The translations under genes were made by a program, and so were the position numbers. Below, one piece after another: positions 13,406 to 25,400 of a stretch of DNA of 64,000 bases. The notes under the pieces are model-generated. The model saw nothing but the letters and a program-made list of their open reading frames with translations. It made no database searches and had not been told where the DNA came from. Each line of letters starts with the position of its first letter. Position 1 is the stretch's first letter. Source of the DNA: Thermothelomyces thermophilus ATCC 42464 (lineage: Eukaryota > Ascomycota > Sordariomycetes > Sordariales > Chaetomiaceae); the NCBI RefSeq assembly GCF_000226095.1, contig NC_016475.1:1302001-1366000 (forward strand), in the 5' to 3' direction.

Positions 13406-15905
13406 TTACAACAACCCTTGGTATACAGCCTCTAGTTCCGGGTCTGATCCGTCATCGTAATTGCCATCCTCGTCCTCGGATGTGCAATATTCCTCTGCGT
13501 TCTTGCATTCGTCGTCGCTCGTATCATCGTCGCCATCACTCTCTGGGTCACTCTGCGGAGATTCTAAAGTCAGCAACTTCCATGGTATAATGAGAAAATA
13601 ACGGTAACGTACTACTCGGCGTTTCTTGTTCCGGTGGCCCGCTTGCTCGGGCTTGTTCTGCAGCTCCTCCAGGTCGTAGACGGAGTCAGAGAGGACTGTG
13701 TTCCGAGGAGCGGTGACGATACCAAATTCATAGCACATGCCCCATCTGCCGCTGGTGCCAAAGAAGCCAATAATTCTGTGGTCCTTGGGCGGCACTGTAG
13801 CTCCTGTTAGCATCTTTCCAAGCCATAGACATGGATCAGCCAGCATACCCAGCATTCTCACACTGGAGACGTCCCCGCTGCAGTTAAGCGCCCCCATCGC
13901 TTTGCCGTTGGAAAGCCACATCCGCAAGCCGCGCAGTGCCCACGAACCCCCTTCCGTCACCGCAACCTTGGAGATTTCCACGTCCCGGGGAATGGCAAGC
14001 TTCCTGGCTTGGTGGCCGCCCATGCCGGGGTCCTGTCCATCAGGACCTCGGGGGCCACAAGGGATCTTGGTGCCGTCCTCGTAGTACACCTCAGCGCCGT
14101 CCAGGGCGCAGCCCACGCGGATATCGATCTTCGTCGCAGCCACAAGCTTGCCCTTGCTGTCCCGCTTTTTCAGCATTACGCCCCATGCCCAGCTGTCCTC
14201 ATCGCCCCAATCGGTATCAGGGCGCGAGGACACGGACTGTTTCATAAGGCGGATATTGGTTCCGGGAACCCGGATGACAGTCCGCGTCCTGAAGAGTTCC
14301 CAAACGTTAGCGATCGAGCACTGCTTGCCGTTCATGGCAGTGACCTCCAGAGCGAGGGGGCGTTTTGTGCCGAATTGCTTCACGAGATCCATGCGCGAGT
14401 AGCTGAGGGAGTTGAGAGGGTTGGCAATGGAGAGTGTGTCATCTTTCTCTTTCTTTCCCCCCTTTGGCGAGAAGACCACTTGCACAATGCCCGCGTCGCA
14501 TCGCACCTCCACGCCCGCGGCATCGAGCTCTCCGTCCTCGCTCTCCACAATGCTAACCGTTGGCGCCTCCTTCAACAGCTCCACGTCCCCAGGCATCCAG
14601 AAATGCCTCAGCGCGCGGAACCTCAGCGCGTCGCTCAGTGCCCACCGGCACCCGTGCTCCGCCTCTGGCGCGACCGTCACCAGCCTGCCCGCCGCCTCCC
14701 GGACGCCTCCGAGGAACGCTTTGGGCCAGTCGGGCGAGTACCCGCGCTGCATGATGCCCTCGGTGTGCGGCGCGCCGAAGGCGTGCCCGACCTCGTGCAG
14801 AAACGCGCCCTGCCCGACGGCGCACGCCTGCCACATGGTGTTGCACTCGCCGTTGTCGTTGCCGACCGTGTCGCCCGGCGGCGTCGCGTCCAGCAGGCAC
14901 GCCGGTACCTCCTCCAAGAAGCGCGGCCAGGCGTACGTCAGGTGGCTGCCGAATATGCCCAGCGATAAGCCGGCCGGGTTGTGGCTGCCGAGGGCGGCGT
15001 GCGCGAGGATGTACGGTTTGCTTGTGCTACTGTTCGTGCTGCTGCTGGTGCTGTTGCCGGTCAGGTCGTAGTGGCTGTCGAGGATAAGGCCGGCGACGAT
15101 GGGGCGATTATGGGTAGTGAAGGGCGGCCCATGGGCAAGAAGAGCATCGGAGAAGATTCTGTGAAGCTCGTTCGCTTGACGAGCATGCGGATTCTGCTGC
15201 GCGAGCTGGGCGTCGCGAAGTTCGGCGACCGTTCTCTCGGTGCGGATTAGATGAACCTTGGGGACCATAGACGCGGTCGGCACGTATAGGGAGCGTTGGC
15301 TCAGGGTGTCGGTGTTCCACTCTTCCTCGAGCCGGAAGGACCGGCGACCGAGGCCTTTGGCGCGGAGGTCCTCGGCTGTGAGGGCTTGCCACATGTACGC
15401 AGTCATGCGAAACTTGGAGATGGCGGCGTCCAGGCTGGAGTGGGCGCTGGAAAGACTTCCCAGTTTTGCCGGTGGGCAGTCGATCAGCAACGGGGAATCT
15501 TTGGCAATCAGGATAGCCAGGTGCAGGGGCGGCGTCTGGAGAAGAGGGACGTAGCGAATGGAGAGCTGCTGACAGGTGAGCAAAAAGAGCAGATGACCCC
15601 GGACGAGGACTCATAAACCCCCGTACCTCAAGGCGACATGGGGCATCCTCGCCGGAAGTGATGATGATCTTGTTGATACCGGGCGACAGGAGGACGAGGG
15701 CCTTGAAGTGGCCACGACACATTGGCCACCGCTGTTCGGGAAACAGCGTTTGATCCGAGTCGTCATTGGTCTCGACGCGGATATAACCCTCGTCTTGTTC
15801 GAGAGCCAGGCTTGTGCTGCACCTGCCGGACACGAGAATGCATCGCTGGTACACCTCAGTCACCTCAGCGCCATCGCCGGCAGGGAAGTTGTCTACTTGT
15901 AGCAT
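13406..15905 (-). CDS. Putative zinc metallopeptidase with jacalin-like C-terminal domain (PF12044-type)
   Basis: The protein is 813 aa in my model. Exon 1 is 15905-15627 (start MLQVDNFPAGDG), the intron is 15626-15569 (58 nt, GTACGG...CTCACCTGTCAG), and exon 2 is 15568-13406. The HEVGHAFGAPH motif is an HExxHxxGxxH metzincin-type zinc site, followed by EGIMQRGYSPDW. This arrangement matches the fungal 'putative peptidase family' whose yeast member is YIL108W. The C-terminal third (GGSWALRGLRMWLSNG... to ...RWGMCYEFGIV) looks like a jacalin-type lectin fold. No signal peptide is evident, so a cytosolic location is inferred. The tail is strongly acidic (SDPESDGDDDTSDDE). A GTACGT...GCTGACTTTAG segment near 13613-13565 resembles an intron, but removing it shifts the acidic tail out of frame, so I keep it unspliced. 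The substrate is unknown. Confidence 0.85.
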
Positions 15906-18577
15906 TGTGGGCAGTCGTACTCATGCAAGATTAAAGAACTGGTTGGAATCCTATCCTCCGACAGCGAGCTGAGGATTATGTGGGAGAAGTTCGCCTCTTT
16001 TAAATAAATTCCTCGAGTTCCCTTAAAAGGAGTCAACAATAGATTCAAGGGGCTGCGTGGTTAACAGTTTGCAGTGTGATTTGCTTGCGAGCCTGTTAGC
16101 AGGAACCCGACTCACTTAGGGTAGCGGGACCCCCACTAACTATTGGTTCCTGGTCTCCTGAGACAGCAGGCAGCCAGCGGATCCCCAGGCCATTGTGGGG
16201 TGCTGTTGCCTGGCCAAAGAGCCGTTTCCAATGGGCGAGACTTCGAATCACAATGTTCCTCGGGTCAATGTTCCTGCATCGACACGTGCAGGAACCCACA
16301 AGAGACTAGGGATGCCCCAGCTTTGGAGGAGATTACCACCAAGGCGAGCCTCATCATGAGTTTCCGCCGAAGATTCCGCAAAACGCCAAGGTTGCGTTCT
16401 ATCGCTGCTGACATTATCAAGCGCAACGGATTTTATTAAGAATACGCTGGTTTCAATCTACTAAACTGGATACCGCAGTCAACCTTGCGATGCCTTGCCT
16501 CAAGTTCAATTGACACAGTCGGCCAAATCTGCAGTGTAGAGTGTCCGCATTAGAACAAGAAAATGATGATTCGCTGCTTCAGCACTGTACTCGTAGCACT
16601 CACTTTTGGTAGAAGGAAGGGGGGGGAGAGATATAATCGCAATTCCGCGCCTCCGATTCCGCGCTCGCGACTGGCGTTTAGAATGGCGCTGGCGCTGTGA
16701 ATACCGTCAGGAACAATGACTGGCGCGTTTTCCCGTTTTACCAGAGTAAAGATTCTGATGGCTCTTTTCGCCGGCATTTGGCCGGAAAGCCTTGTGGACA
16801 CGGAGTTCACGTATCTGCTTTTAACACCTTGAGGGAACCACGAGTCAACTCGGCAGAGCCTTCATCGTATGACCAAGATGGGTATTGGTGGGCTGGCGAG
16901 ATTGCAATCCTGCTGACCAGATAAGCAAAGGTCCACCCAGCAGACCCCTCGCGATTCCCAACGACCAAGCCACCGCGGCCGAATGGCGACGATATCGCAA
17001 GTCTCGCGGTCTCGGGCTCTGAACGAGGGCTGGTTGACAGTTGCTGATTCATTGTTTCAACGGTGAACGAATCTGCCATCCAGGAGTTGGATTGAGAGAA
17101 GATGTTGAAAAATTGGCTAGCTGAAGACACGGAGAAGGTTGCCCTGGTCCAGCCGTTCAGAGTTGGTTCGATTGTTGAATTATTCTTTTTCATTTCTTGG
17201 AGGGCGCGTATCGCGTGGTGTGGATTTGGTTTGAAACGGTCTCTGGACACGGCAGGCCGAATGCAGACAACTCCGTTAATTTGATACAACATGTTTCTAC
17301 GGGGGAGAGATCGAATGGCGGCCGAGGCCAACGGACCAAAGCACTCATCTATCAGGTGTGGACGAGGTCAGAATAAGCTCACGGTCAGAGTGGGTTCAAA
17401 GAACGAAATAGCATACAGTGTACGGAGTACGGACGTACTGCGTACTGCGTAGTGCATCGAGTGCGTAATTACGTATTAGGACAGTCAACATTACAATGTC
17501 CACCGCGAGATCAGCAGCCTGCCTTTGACATGTGCGGAAATAGTTAGTTAGTGGACTGCAAGCCTAGTCAGAAGCAAGGGCCTCGCCCTTCCAAATGGTG
17601 TACGGAGTACGGAGTACTTGGCGAAATGATCAATCAGCCCCATCCGGAAGTGGATCGATTGCGCCTCAACAGGGTTCATCTGATGGTTATTTGCGGAACG
17701 CTGCGCAGTTGACGGGAACATAGTGTAACACAGACCGAGAGCCAACGTTTATCCACGTATTCAGGACTTTGCCGTGGAACCGTTAGTGAAGTGCTTGGTC
17801 ACAGGTGTGAGTGAGTGTTGGCAAACCACTTGAAGGGTGAGGATTCTATTTAACGCCGTAAAACAGGGCACCAGAGCGAGACGGCTTTCTTGGCCGTGGC
17901 GCTGCAGGCAGATCCACTACACTACAAACAACCCCCCGAAGTCCCGGTCTTCAGGGCGGCGCCTACAGGGGTGTGCCATGCTTCTTGCATGTTTGGTTTC
18001 TGCGTACTTCGTAACACAGCATACACTACAGCACACCGATGTGGTGTACTCCGTACCGAACTTGCTTACACCAGTGACTACCCCATCGCTTCTCAAGTCC
18101 TTACGCCACATGAATCCATTGATGACTATTGTCAATGGGGCGGGTGAGCTTACCGATCACAGGCCCTCTCAGCTTCCTTCCACAAGCTTGTCGGGCTCAG
18201 CTGCCGCCCAATAGTAACCGTTCGTCAGAGATATCCTGGCTCTCCTCACCAGGCCAAGACCCAGCCGCACCCCGCCTCACTGTTGCTATTCGGGGCATTG
18301 GGAGGCTTTGATTCCAGAACCCCGGCACGCCCGGCCACGCCCCACCCTCGATTGGTGCTACGACGGGACTCGTGTTGTGTAACGAAGGGAACGCTAAATC
18401 TAAAACCATGCGAGATCCCTAGCCATCAACGGACTCCGATGTGATCTGCTGCTCTCCCTCTTTCTGCCTCTCCAACCCTGGGGCGGTAACACTCGTTTTC
18501 TTGTTTATTTTTTTTTTCTTAAATCTTTCTTTTTGCGCTTGCCCTGGGGGGCAGCGAGACTGATCGAGACGCGCAGC
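15906..18577. other. 2.7-kb intergenic region with TACGGAGTAC motifs
   Basis: No gene can be supported. The longest minus-strand open stretch (about 17290-16807 from the first ATG) has no domain and no credible splice continuation. Copies of TACGGAGTAC, or its reverse, occur at 17421-17430, 17601-17610 (followed by another GGAGTAC) and about 18046-18056. A T-rich run at 18507-18520 lies just before the protease gene start. Confidence 0.5.
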
Positions 18578-20196
18578 ATGCTTCCGGTCATTTTCGCCGC
18601 GTCGATCTTGGCGCTGGCAGCGACCGCCGCGACTGCCTCGTCAGGGCGTACCGTTACACGTGGAGATGGCATCGTCCGGTCCCCCCTCCGGCCGGTCGCG
18701 GGTCCGGGTCCGAAACTTCGGGTCCGACAGAACGAAGTGGAGGTGCTCAACCAGAGGACCGGGACCCGATACGGGATGGAGATCGAAATCGGAACCCCAC
18801 CACAGAAAGTGATGCTCATTGTCGACACCGGTTCGCCCAACACGTGGGTGAACCCGCAATGTGAGACATCCAACACGCCGTCCGACTGCGCCAAATACCC
18901 GCAGTTCGACTACACTGAGAGCAGCTCGATCAACATCACCGATTATGTCGACGTCCTTCGGTACGGCTCGGGCAGCGCGACAGTCCAATACGTCTACGAG
19001 ACGGTGTCGATAGGATGTGAGTGCGAATGGGGCCTCCGCTGTCCGGGTCGCGAGTTTCATGTGCATACGCCGTGTCTAACACAACGTGGTTGCCCCGCAC
19101 AGCCGCAACGCTCAAGGACCAGATCATCGGCATCGCCCTCGAGTCGGAAGACATCCCGCTTGGCATCCTAGGCCTATCACCGCCGGTCCGAGGCGTCAAC
19201 CAATACCCCTACATTCTCGACACCATGGTGGACCAAGGCCTCATCAAGAGCCGCGCCTTTAGCCTCGACCTGCGCGGTGTCGACAACCCCACCGGCGCCG
19301 TCATCTTCGGCGGCATCGACACGGGCAAATACATCGGCACGCTCGCCAAGCTCCCCATCATCGCGCCGTCGAGCGCCCCCGGCGGCGCAGATCGCTACTA
19401 CATCACCATGACGGGTGTCGGCCTGACGCTCCCGGACGGGACCATGGTGCGGTCGGAAGAGCTCGACGTGCCCGTGTTTCTCGACTCGGGAAGCACGCTG
19501 TCGCGCCTGCCGACGGTCATACACCAGGCTCTCGCGGCGAGCTTCACCGAGGCCATGCTCGACCAGGAGAGCGGCCTGTTCATCCTGCCGTGCGAGTACA
19601 CGGACATGGCCGGCTCGATCGACTTCTACTTCGCCGGCAAGACGATCCGGGTGCCCCTGCGCGAGTTCATCTGGCGCAGCGGCGACTACTGCATCCTGGG
19701 CGTGGCGCCCGAGGACGACGAGCCCATCCTGGGCGACACCTTCCTCCGCGCAGCCTACGTCGTCTACGACCAGGACAACCGCAACGTGCACCTGGCTCAG
19801 GCCGCCGACTGCGGCACCAACCTCGTCGCCATCGGCTCCGGCGAGGACGCCGTCCCCAGCTCCACCGGCCGCTGCACCGAGCTGCCCACGCCCACGGGCG
19901 ATCCCACGCGCACGCGCGCGGGCAGCTCCAACCTGGACATGACGGCCACCCGGCCGCCCGCCAACACTTTCACCGGCCGGCTGCCGACGGGGATCGCCGG
20001 CGGGCCCGGCCCGGCCAGGGACGGCAGCACCACCACCGTCACCGGCGGCGGATTGCAGCCGATGTTGCCCACGGGGTCGCCCAAGGGATCAGAGGGTACG
20101 GAACAAAATGCCGCCGGCAGGGGCGTTGATTCTGGGCTGGGAGCAGCGGTGGCCGCCGTGCTGGGGGTGGTCAGTCTGCTGGTTTTGATGCTCTAG
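18578..20196 (+). CDS. Yapsin-like GPI-anchored aspartic protease
   Basis: This is a pepsin-family (A1) endopeptidase of 510 aa. Exon 1 is 18578-19016, the intron is 19017-19102 (86 nt, GTGAGT...GCACAG) and exon 2 is 19103-20196. I chose ATG 18578 because it starts a clean signal peptide (MLPVIFAASILALAATAATA); an upstream in-frame start would only add non-hydrophobic residues. The two catalytic motifs are intact: DTGSPNTW near residue 85 and LDSGSTLSRLP in the second lobe. The C-terminus is Ser/Thr/Pro/Gly-rich, then ends in a hydrophobic tail (GLGAAVAAVLGVVSLLVLML). That is the usual signal for a GPI anchor and so for plasma membrane or cell wall location. Yapsins process or shed cell-surface proteins; the substrate here is unknown. 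Confidence 0.9.
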
Positions 20197-20735
20197 TTGG
20201 GTTATTGGCCCGAATTTTTTTGTGTCCTATTTTCTTCTTCTCCCCCTCTCATTCTTGATGCCTGTATTAATCAGCTAGTGAGAGAGCATCCTTTTGCATC
20301 GGGAGATATATAATTATATATATGCCGGGCGTGAATCATGAGGTTGGCTTCTATGGATTCAGATCGGAAGGGATATTATGATTACTTTAGTAAGAAACAT
20401 GACCCGCTGCGAAGCCGAAATCTCCGCCAATGCATACAACTCGGCCTGGAGCCGTTTTCCACGCCGCACCAGGAATGCTTTTGTGCTCGTGGGGCACTCT
20501 TTCAAACAGTCAGCGGCTCAAGCGAAGCGCCTGTGGTGCTAAGAAGAGACAAGGCTCTTCTGGTTTGACTGTCAGTGGTGAGCAGAATTTAAATGCTCTT
20601 GCCATGCTGGAATTTAGCAGCCCGGTACTAGTACAAGTCTTGGAGATGGCATGCGACTAGCATTGCAATGCTAACTTTTGCACCACTCAGAAATTTGATT
20701 GACGGCAGAGTAGCGGCAACCCAGGAGTAAGCAGT
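20197..20735. other. Intergenic between convergent genes
   Basis: This is the shared 3' flank of the + aspartic protease and the - phosphotransferase-fold gene. It has an AT-rich palindromic run TATATAATTATATATATG at about 20307-20324. No gene is seen. Confidence 0.5.
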
Positions 20736-21739
20736 CTATTGGTCTAAGGTGTCTGGCGCTAGTTGTTTCTTCCTAAGTCCAATATTTGCTGAACTCACTT
20801 GAAACATGTAACATAATCTCTGCATAACCGCAATATTATTCCGCGGAAGAGAGGCGCCAAACTTCTTCGCTATCCAACTACACAAAAACCAGCGGGAGTC
20901 GGGTTCCAATACAGCGTAGGCGAGGAAGCTAAGCGGCAAAAACGAGGCATGTTCAAAGTCAACAATGTAGAGACGAGGACGGCCATCGGGGTCGGTAGTG
21001 AACATGAAGTTCTCGTCATTGAAATCGGTATAGCAAAAAACGAGTTCTTTCTCAAGAGCGATCTTTGGCGGGTGAGGGTTATTACGGTATCCGCGTTCTG
21101 CAACCTGCAAGGCGCCTTTAGCAAAGGTATAACCAATGTCCATTGTGGCAGCCATACCCTATTTAAGTGGTCTTGTAAATCCTGAATGGTAGGGTACACA
21201 ACTGGGGCTGTGTGGTCTTTGAAGAGCAAGTGTTTGATGCGGCGTTCACCGCGCGTGTATGGGCCTGGAGTTGCGCCGGTTGGGACAGGCATACAGCTTA
21301 GCAAACGGACTCCCTCAGCAATTATATCGTAGTAGCGAGACTTGTTATGGTCCCAAGTACGAGGGTCGAATTTTGTCGCAAACTGCTGGACCGGGGTTGC
21401 TGCGACAAGTTGCATGATAATGAAGGTTAAACCGCCTCTGCTGAATATCTTAAAGACCTCGGGAACGTGGATATTACAGCTGGGGTTCCTCTGGCGTTCT
21501 TGGCGCAGCCAGTTGAACGCGAGCATCTGCATGTCTCCCTCGGCCTGCTTCTCGGGGCCACCAAACTTGACGAAAACCATAGGGCGGTTAGGCGGGTAAG
21601 CAATGAATGGGGCAAAGAGCGTCTGCGCCCGCTGGAAGAGATCCTCTTCGGAGATAGTCTGGGCGAATTGTCTCGCGGCCGCATTTGCGTCGGGGGGGCC
21701 GCCAGAGGGCGGTGGTGCCGCGCCGTTGCTCGGTTGCAT
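20736..21739 (-). pseudogene. Aminoglycoside phosphotransferase-fold protein with a one-base frame slip
   Basis: This is an APH/choline-kinase-like fold. Frame 1 starts at 21739 (MQPSNGAAPPPSGG) and includes FIIMQLVAATP (hinge-like) and a linker ending LQDHLNR at about 21158. A second frame, open from 21155 to 20736, carries CYTDFNDENFMF (Brenner-type D-x4-N catalytic loop) and YIVDFEHASFLPL (DFE metal-binding motif). The halves abut with no room for an intron. A single missing G in the GGG run at 21159-21157 would restore continuity, so this is either a real lesion or a homopolymer sequencing error. Near the 3' end, GTGAGT at about 20800 could begin a last intron of 55 nt, giving an alternative C-terminus. 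The substrate is unknown. Fungal genomes carry many such APH-like genes. Confidence 0.7.
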
Positions 21740-22499
21740 GATTTAGTATCTGGGGTGCAAAGAAAGAAAACTGACGCTTGAGATGAGGAGTACGAAGAAC
21801 GGAAATAGGAGGGGGGTTGTGTAAAGAAGGCGATTAGCCGCCCAACATATAGACCCCGCAACAGGTTGATCAAGGAGTGGGCCTGCGGGATGAGTGGCTT
21901 GGCATGGAGGAGGTGACCTAGTGTAATCCGTACTATGTACGGCGGCACAGCCTGCAAAATCTCAGGATGCCTCCGCTCGACCATTCTCTCCCGAGGAAAA
22001 TGGCGATGCTCGAAGACCAAGACTCAAAGCCGGAGAGCCAGCTTTGCTATGGAAGCGCCGTGGAAGCACAGCTGAGGTAATATTATCCTGCCACTAGCGA
22101 CAGAATGGTCGAATTCGCGAGCACACTGCCTTTGGGGCCAAAGGGATTCCTTCCCCGTGTCAATTGCCGTGCATCCCCTAGACCCGCTATCGCCGCTACC
22201 CTAGTGTATAAGGGTTAACCCCAGGTTTTTTTCGCAAAGGATTCCCGGTTTCTGGGAATCAACCAACCGTTTTCTCGCACGCCTGATTGTGGGGAAAGCA
22301 AGAAGGAACTCCGCCAAAGCGACGTTGGTAGTTACGGAAGTCTGACCTCACTCGTGTTCTAAACCTAAAACTTCGTTCGAGCCGAGCCGAGCCGAAAATG
22401 CCCCTAGAGCCACCCCCACTGAAATGATAGAAGTATTCAAACGCCTGACCTACATGTAGTAGGGTATTTGTACCTATCTCCAATCCTGGTCAATCAATA
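21740..22499. other. Intergenic spacer
   Basis: This is the promoter region of the phosphotransferase-fold gene and the 3' flank of the chitinase, both on minus. No domain-bearing frame was found. Confidence 0.5.
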
Positions 22500-25400
22500 C
22501 TACTTCAGATCATCGATAACAATCCCGCCATTCTCCCCCGGCACGTAGTGACTATGATTACTGGGGGGATACTGTGACGGCGCAACTGGCATCCGGAAGC
22601 GGCCTTGATCACCTCGCCCACCCTCAAAGGTGTACAACAAACAGCCAACCTGACACGAGCCACCGACACCGCCGTTATTGCCTATGGATAAGAAGCGTCA
22701 GTGGCGTATCTTTATTCGAATCTCGAAGAACATATAGCAGAAACGAATGAAACAGGAAAGAGGAAAGCCCAACTCACACTTGGTATAATCCTCCCTCACA
22801 AGCAAGTAAGCCGTGATCAGGCTCTGCGACATGCCCAGCGGGAAACGGAAGCTCTGCCTCTCGACCGTGGTGACACACCCGGCAACCCACTCGACGCGGT
22901 AGTCGTAATTGACGCCGTAGCGGTCCGTGCGGCGGAGCGGGATCGGCGCGTCGCCCGGCCCGATGGTGATGTCGAGGCTGCTAAACTCGACCGAGAACGT
23001 GTCCTGGTAATCCGACTGGATGTCGGCGTGGCCCGGAAAGTCGGCCTCGTTGAAGCAGTCGATACGACCTCGCGTCAGCGGCGTCAGGTTGGGGGTGGGC
23101 GACGGGTCTGCGGGAGCAGTGCTGGTGGGTTTGAGGTTGGCCCACGACGAGTAACTCGAGAGGTAGTCGGCGGGGTAATCCGACTGCGTGGCCCAGCCGG
23201 CCGTGAGCGTGACAGCAGCGTTGTCAGGACCCCTGTCGCCGCCGACGTCGCTCAAACCGCTGCATGTGTCATCCGTACCATTGGCCGCCCAATTGGGCTC
23301 CGGGCTCTCCCACTCTCGGCCGGGCGCCAGCACCGCCGTGCCGTCGGAGTCGACGGTGAAGTAGCCGATGACCTCGAACTTGCCTTTGACCCTGTTCGGC
23401 GGGTTTCCAGCCAAGGGCAGATGCGGGTAAACGTTGTTGAGTGCCTTTTGGATGTACCTGGCTAGGGCATACAGGGTTAGACTGTCTGCGTTTCGGACAA
23501 CGTGGAAACTGCTGAGGTAGACGCGTGCCAGCGCCTTCACGTTTGTGACACCGTACGCGTGAACCCAGGTCCAACCAATCCCCTCGTCGTCGTCGCGGAA
23601 CTTGTAGCCCATCATCAGGTCCGTGATGTGGACTACGCCGGTTGGCACCCCTTGCGGCGACGCACCTGTGGCCCAGTCAACATGCATCAGCTCGTGGTAC
23701 CAGGTCCTGCCCTGATTGGGGTAGTACTTGGTCACATCAGCGTATATATCAGCCGGCCACTCGTCTTTGTTGGCGTACTGCATCGCGCTGTCGAGCGTCG
23801 GTGAAGCGAAATACAGCGGGCAGAAGTTGATGCTCTGCCGCCCGTTGAAAGTCGGGTCTTCCCCGGGGAGCATCGTGTAGGCGGCCGTGTTGCTGGGCTT
23901 ACCGCATGGACATAGGTTGCTTGGATCGTCACACCGGACCGGCAGCCGCCAGTCGAACGGGGTGGTGATGTAGCCCGGCTGGATCGTGGCATGAGTCCTG
24001 AAGATCGTCTCAAAGGCGGATTTCTTGGACCCGCTGTCAGCCGGCGGACCCAGGTACTCCAGCGCAGCCGCCGAGTTGAGGTCGAGGCCATTCTTCGTCT
24101 CGGAGAGTATCAGGTTCATGATCTTCCACGACTGCTGCCAGCCCGAGTAGATGGCCCGCCGCTGTGCGCCATTGCAGCCCCTGAAGCTCTCCAGCCTCGT
24201 CGCCAGGTCGGTGAAGTTGTAGTCGGCGAACAGCGACGTGTCATAGTTGCTGAGCGCTAGCGCGTCATTGAACTCGCTCTCCTTCTGGGCGACCGACAAG
24301 CCGGGGCTGTGCTCGTCCTGGCCGAGGACAAACTGCGCCAGGTCCACGGCCCACTCGACCGAGCCGGCGGAGCCGTAACTGGCGTACCGGCTGATGCGCG
24401 ACGCCTTGGTGGCGTGGCTCATGTACGACACCCACGTGCCGCCGCCGTAGGTCATGATGTCCGAGTCGCTGCTGCTGTCGTACCACGTCCTGACGGCGCC
24501 GCGGCGCGCCAGCCCGCTGGTGGCGGCGCCCCCCGACACCAGGGAGTCGAGCTCGGCCTGCGCGATGTAGCCGGCGGTGCCCGTGCAGGGCCCTTGCTCG
24601 GCCGTCGATTCCGGCCCCGTGAAGAGACAGTGGGGCCCGGTGCAACCCGGGTCTGCCAGGCCAAAGCTCCGTCCGTAGCCGGCGATGCCCACAGCGATCT
24701 TGCTCGCGGGGACGTCGGCCTTGGTGATCATGGCGAGCGCATACTCGGTCTCGGTCAGGTTGATGTGCGAGCGGAGGCAGTTGCCCAGGGGACAGCCCGG
24801 GTTGGCCCAAGTGTTGTTGTAGTCCCACTGGCCGTGGAGATCGTACGTCATGTAGACAATGTAGTCGAGGACCTCGGCCATTTCCGCGATGGGGAAGCCC
24901 TTGAGGTACCAGTACGAGGCGGGCGCTGCAATGGACAGGGAGACGCCCGTCGGCAAGAGGGCCCGGACCGTCTTGAGGAAGGCGAGGTAGTTCGGGCCGT
25001 CGTTGGGACTGCCGATTGGGACTCCCGGGATGTCTGCACCCGGGTACTCCCAGTCAAAGTCGACCCCGTCCAGGTTGTACCGTTTGACCGTGTCGACAAC
25101 GCTCTGCGCAAATCTCAGCCGATTTGCCTCGGTCACGCCCTCCCGGAAGATGGGATACGAGTCCACACTAACACGCGTTAGAACGGCCTGTTTGGAGAGA
25201 AAGTCAAAGACGGTTGTGTCGGGATGGTTGACTTACTTTGTGGAAAACGACCAACCGCCGAACGACAGGATGCGTTTGAAGCTCCTCATGGCGGCAAATC
25301 TTTCCCACTGGGTCTGGTACTGCGAGAGGTCGACCTGATAGTCGGCAGTGATGTCACCAAACGCGTAGTGCATGTGAGTATAACCCGACGGAATGGCATA

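Noticed and set aside
13565-13613. Candidate last intron in the metallopeptidase gene
   Set aside because: Splice signals look fair, but removal of 49 nt would destroy the acidic C-terminal reading frame.
14009-14968. 319-codon plus-strand frame opposite the metallopeptidase
   Set aside because: It is the GC-rich antisense shadow of the HEVGH peptidase gene.
16807-17331. 174-codon minus-strand open frame
   Set aside because: It opens at TTG; from the first ATG no domain, intron structure or codon bias supports it.
24309-25181. 290-codon plus-strand frame opposite the chitinase
   Set aside because: Antisense shadow of the GH18 region with no domain of its own.
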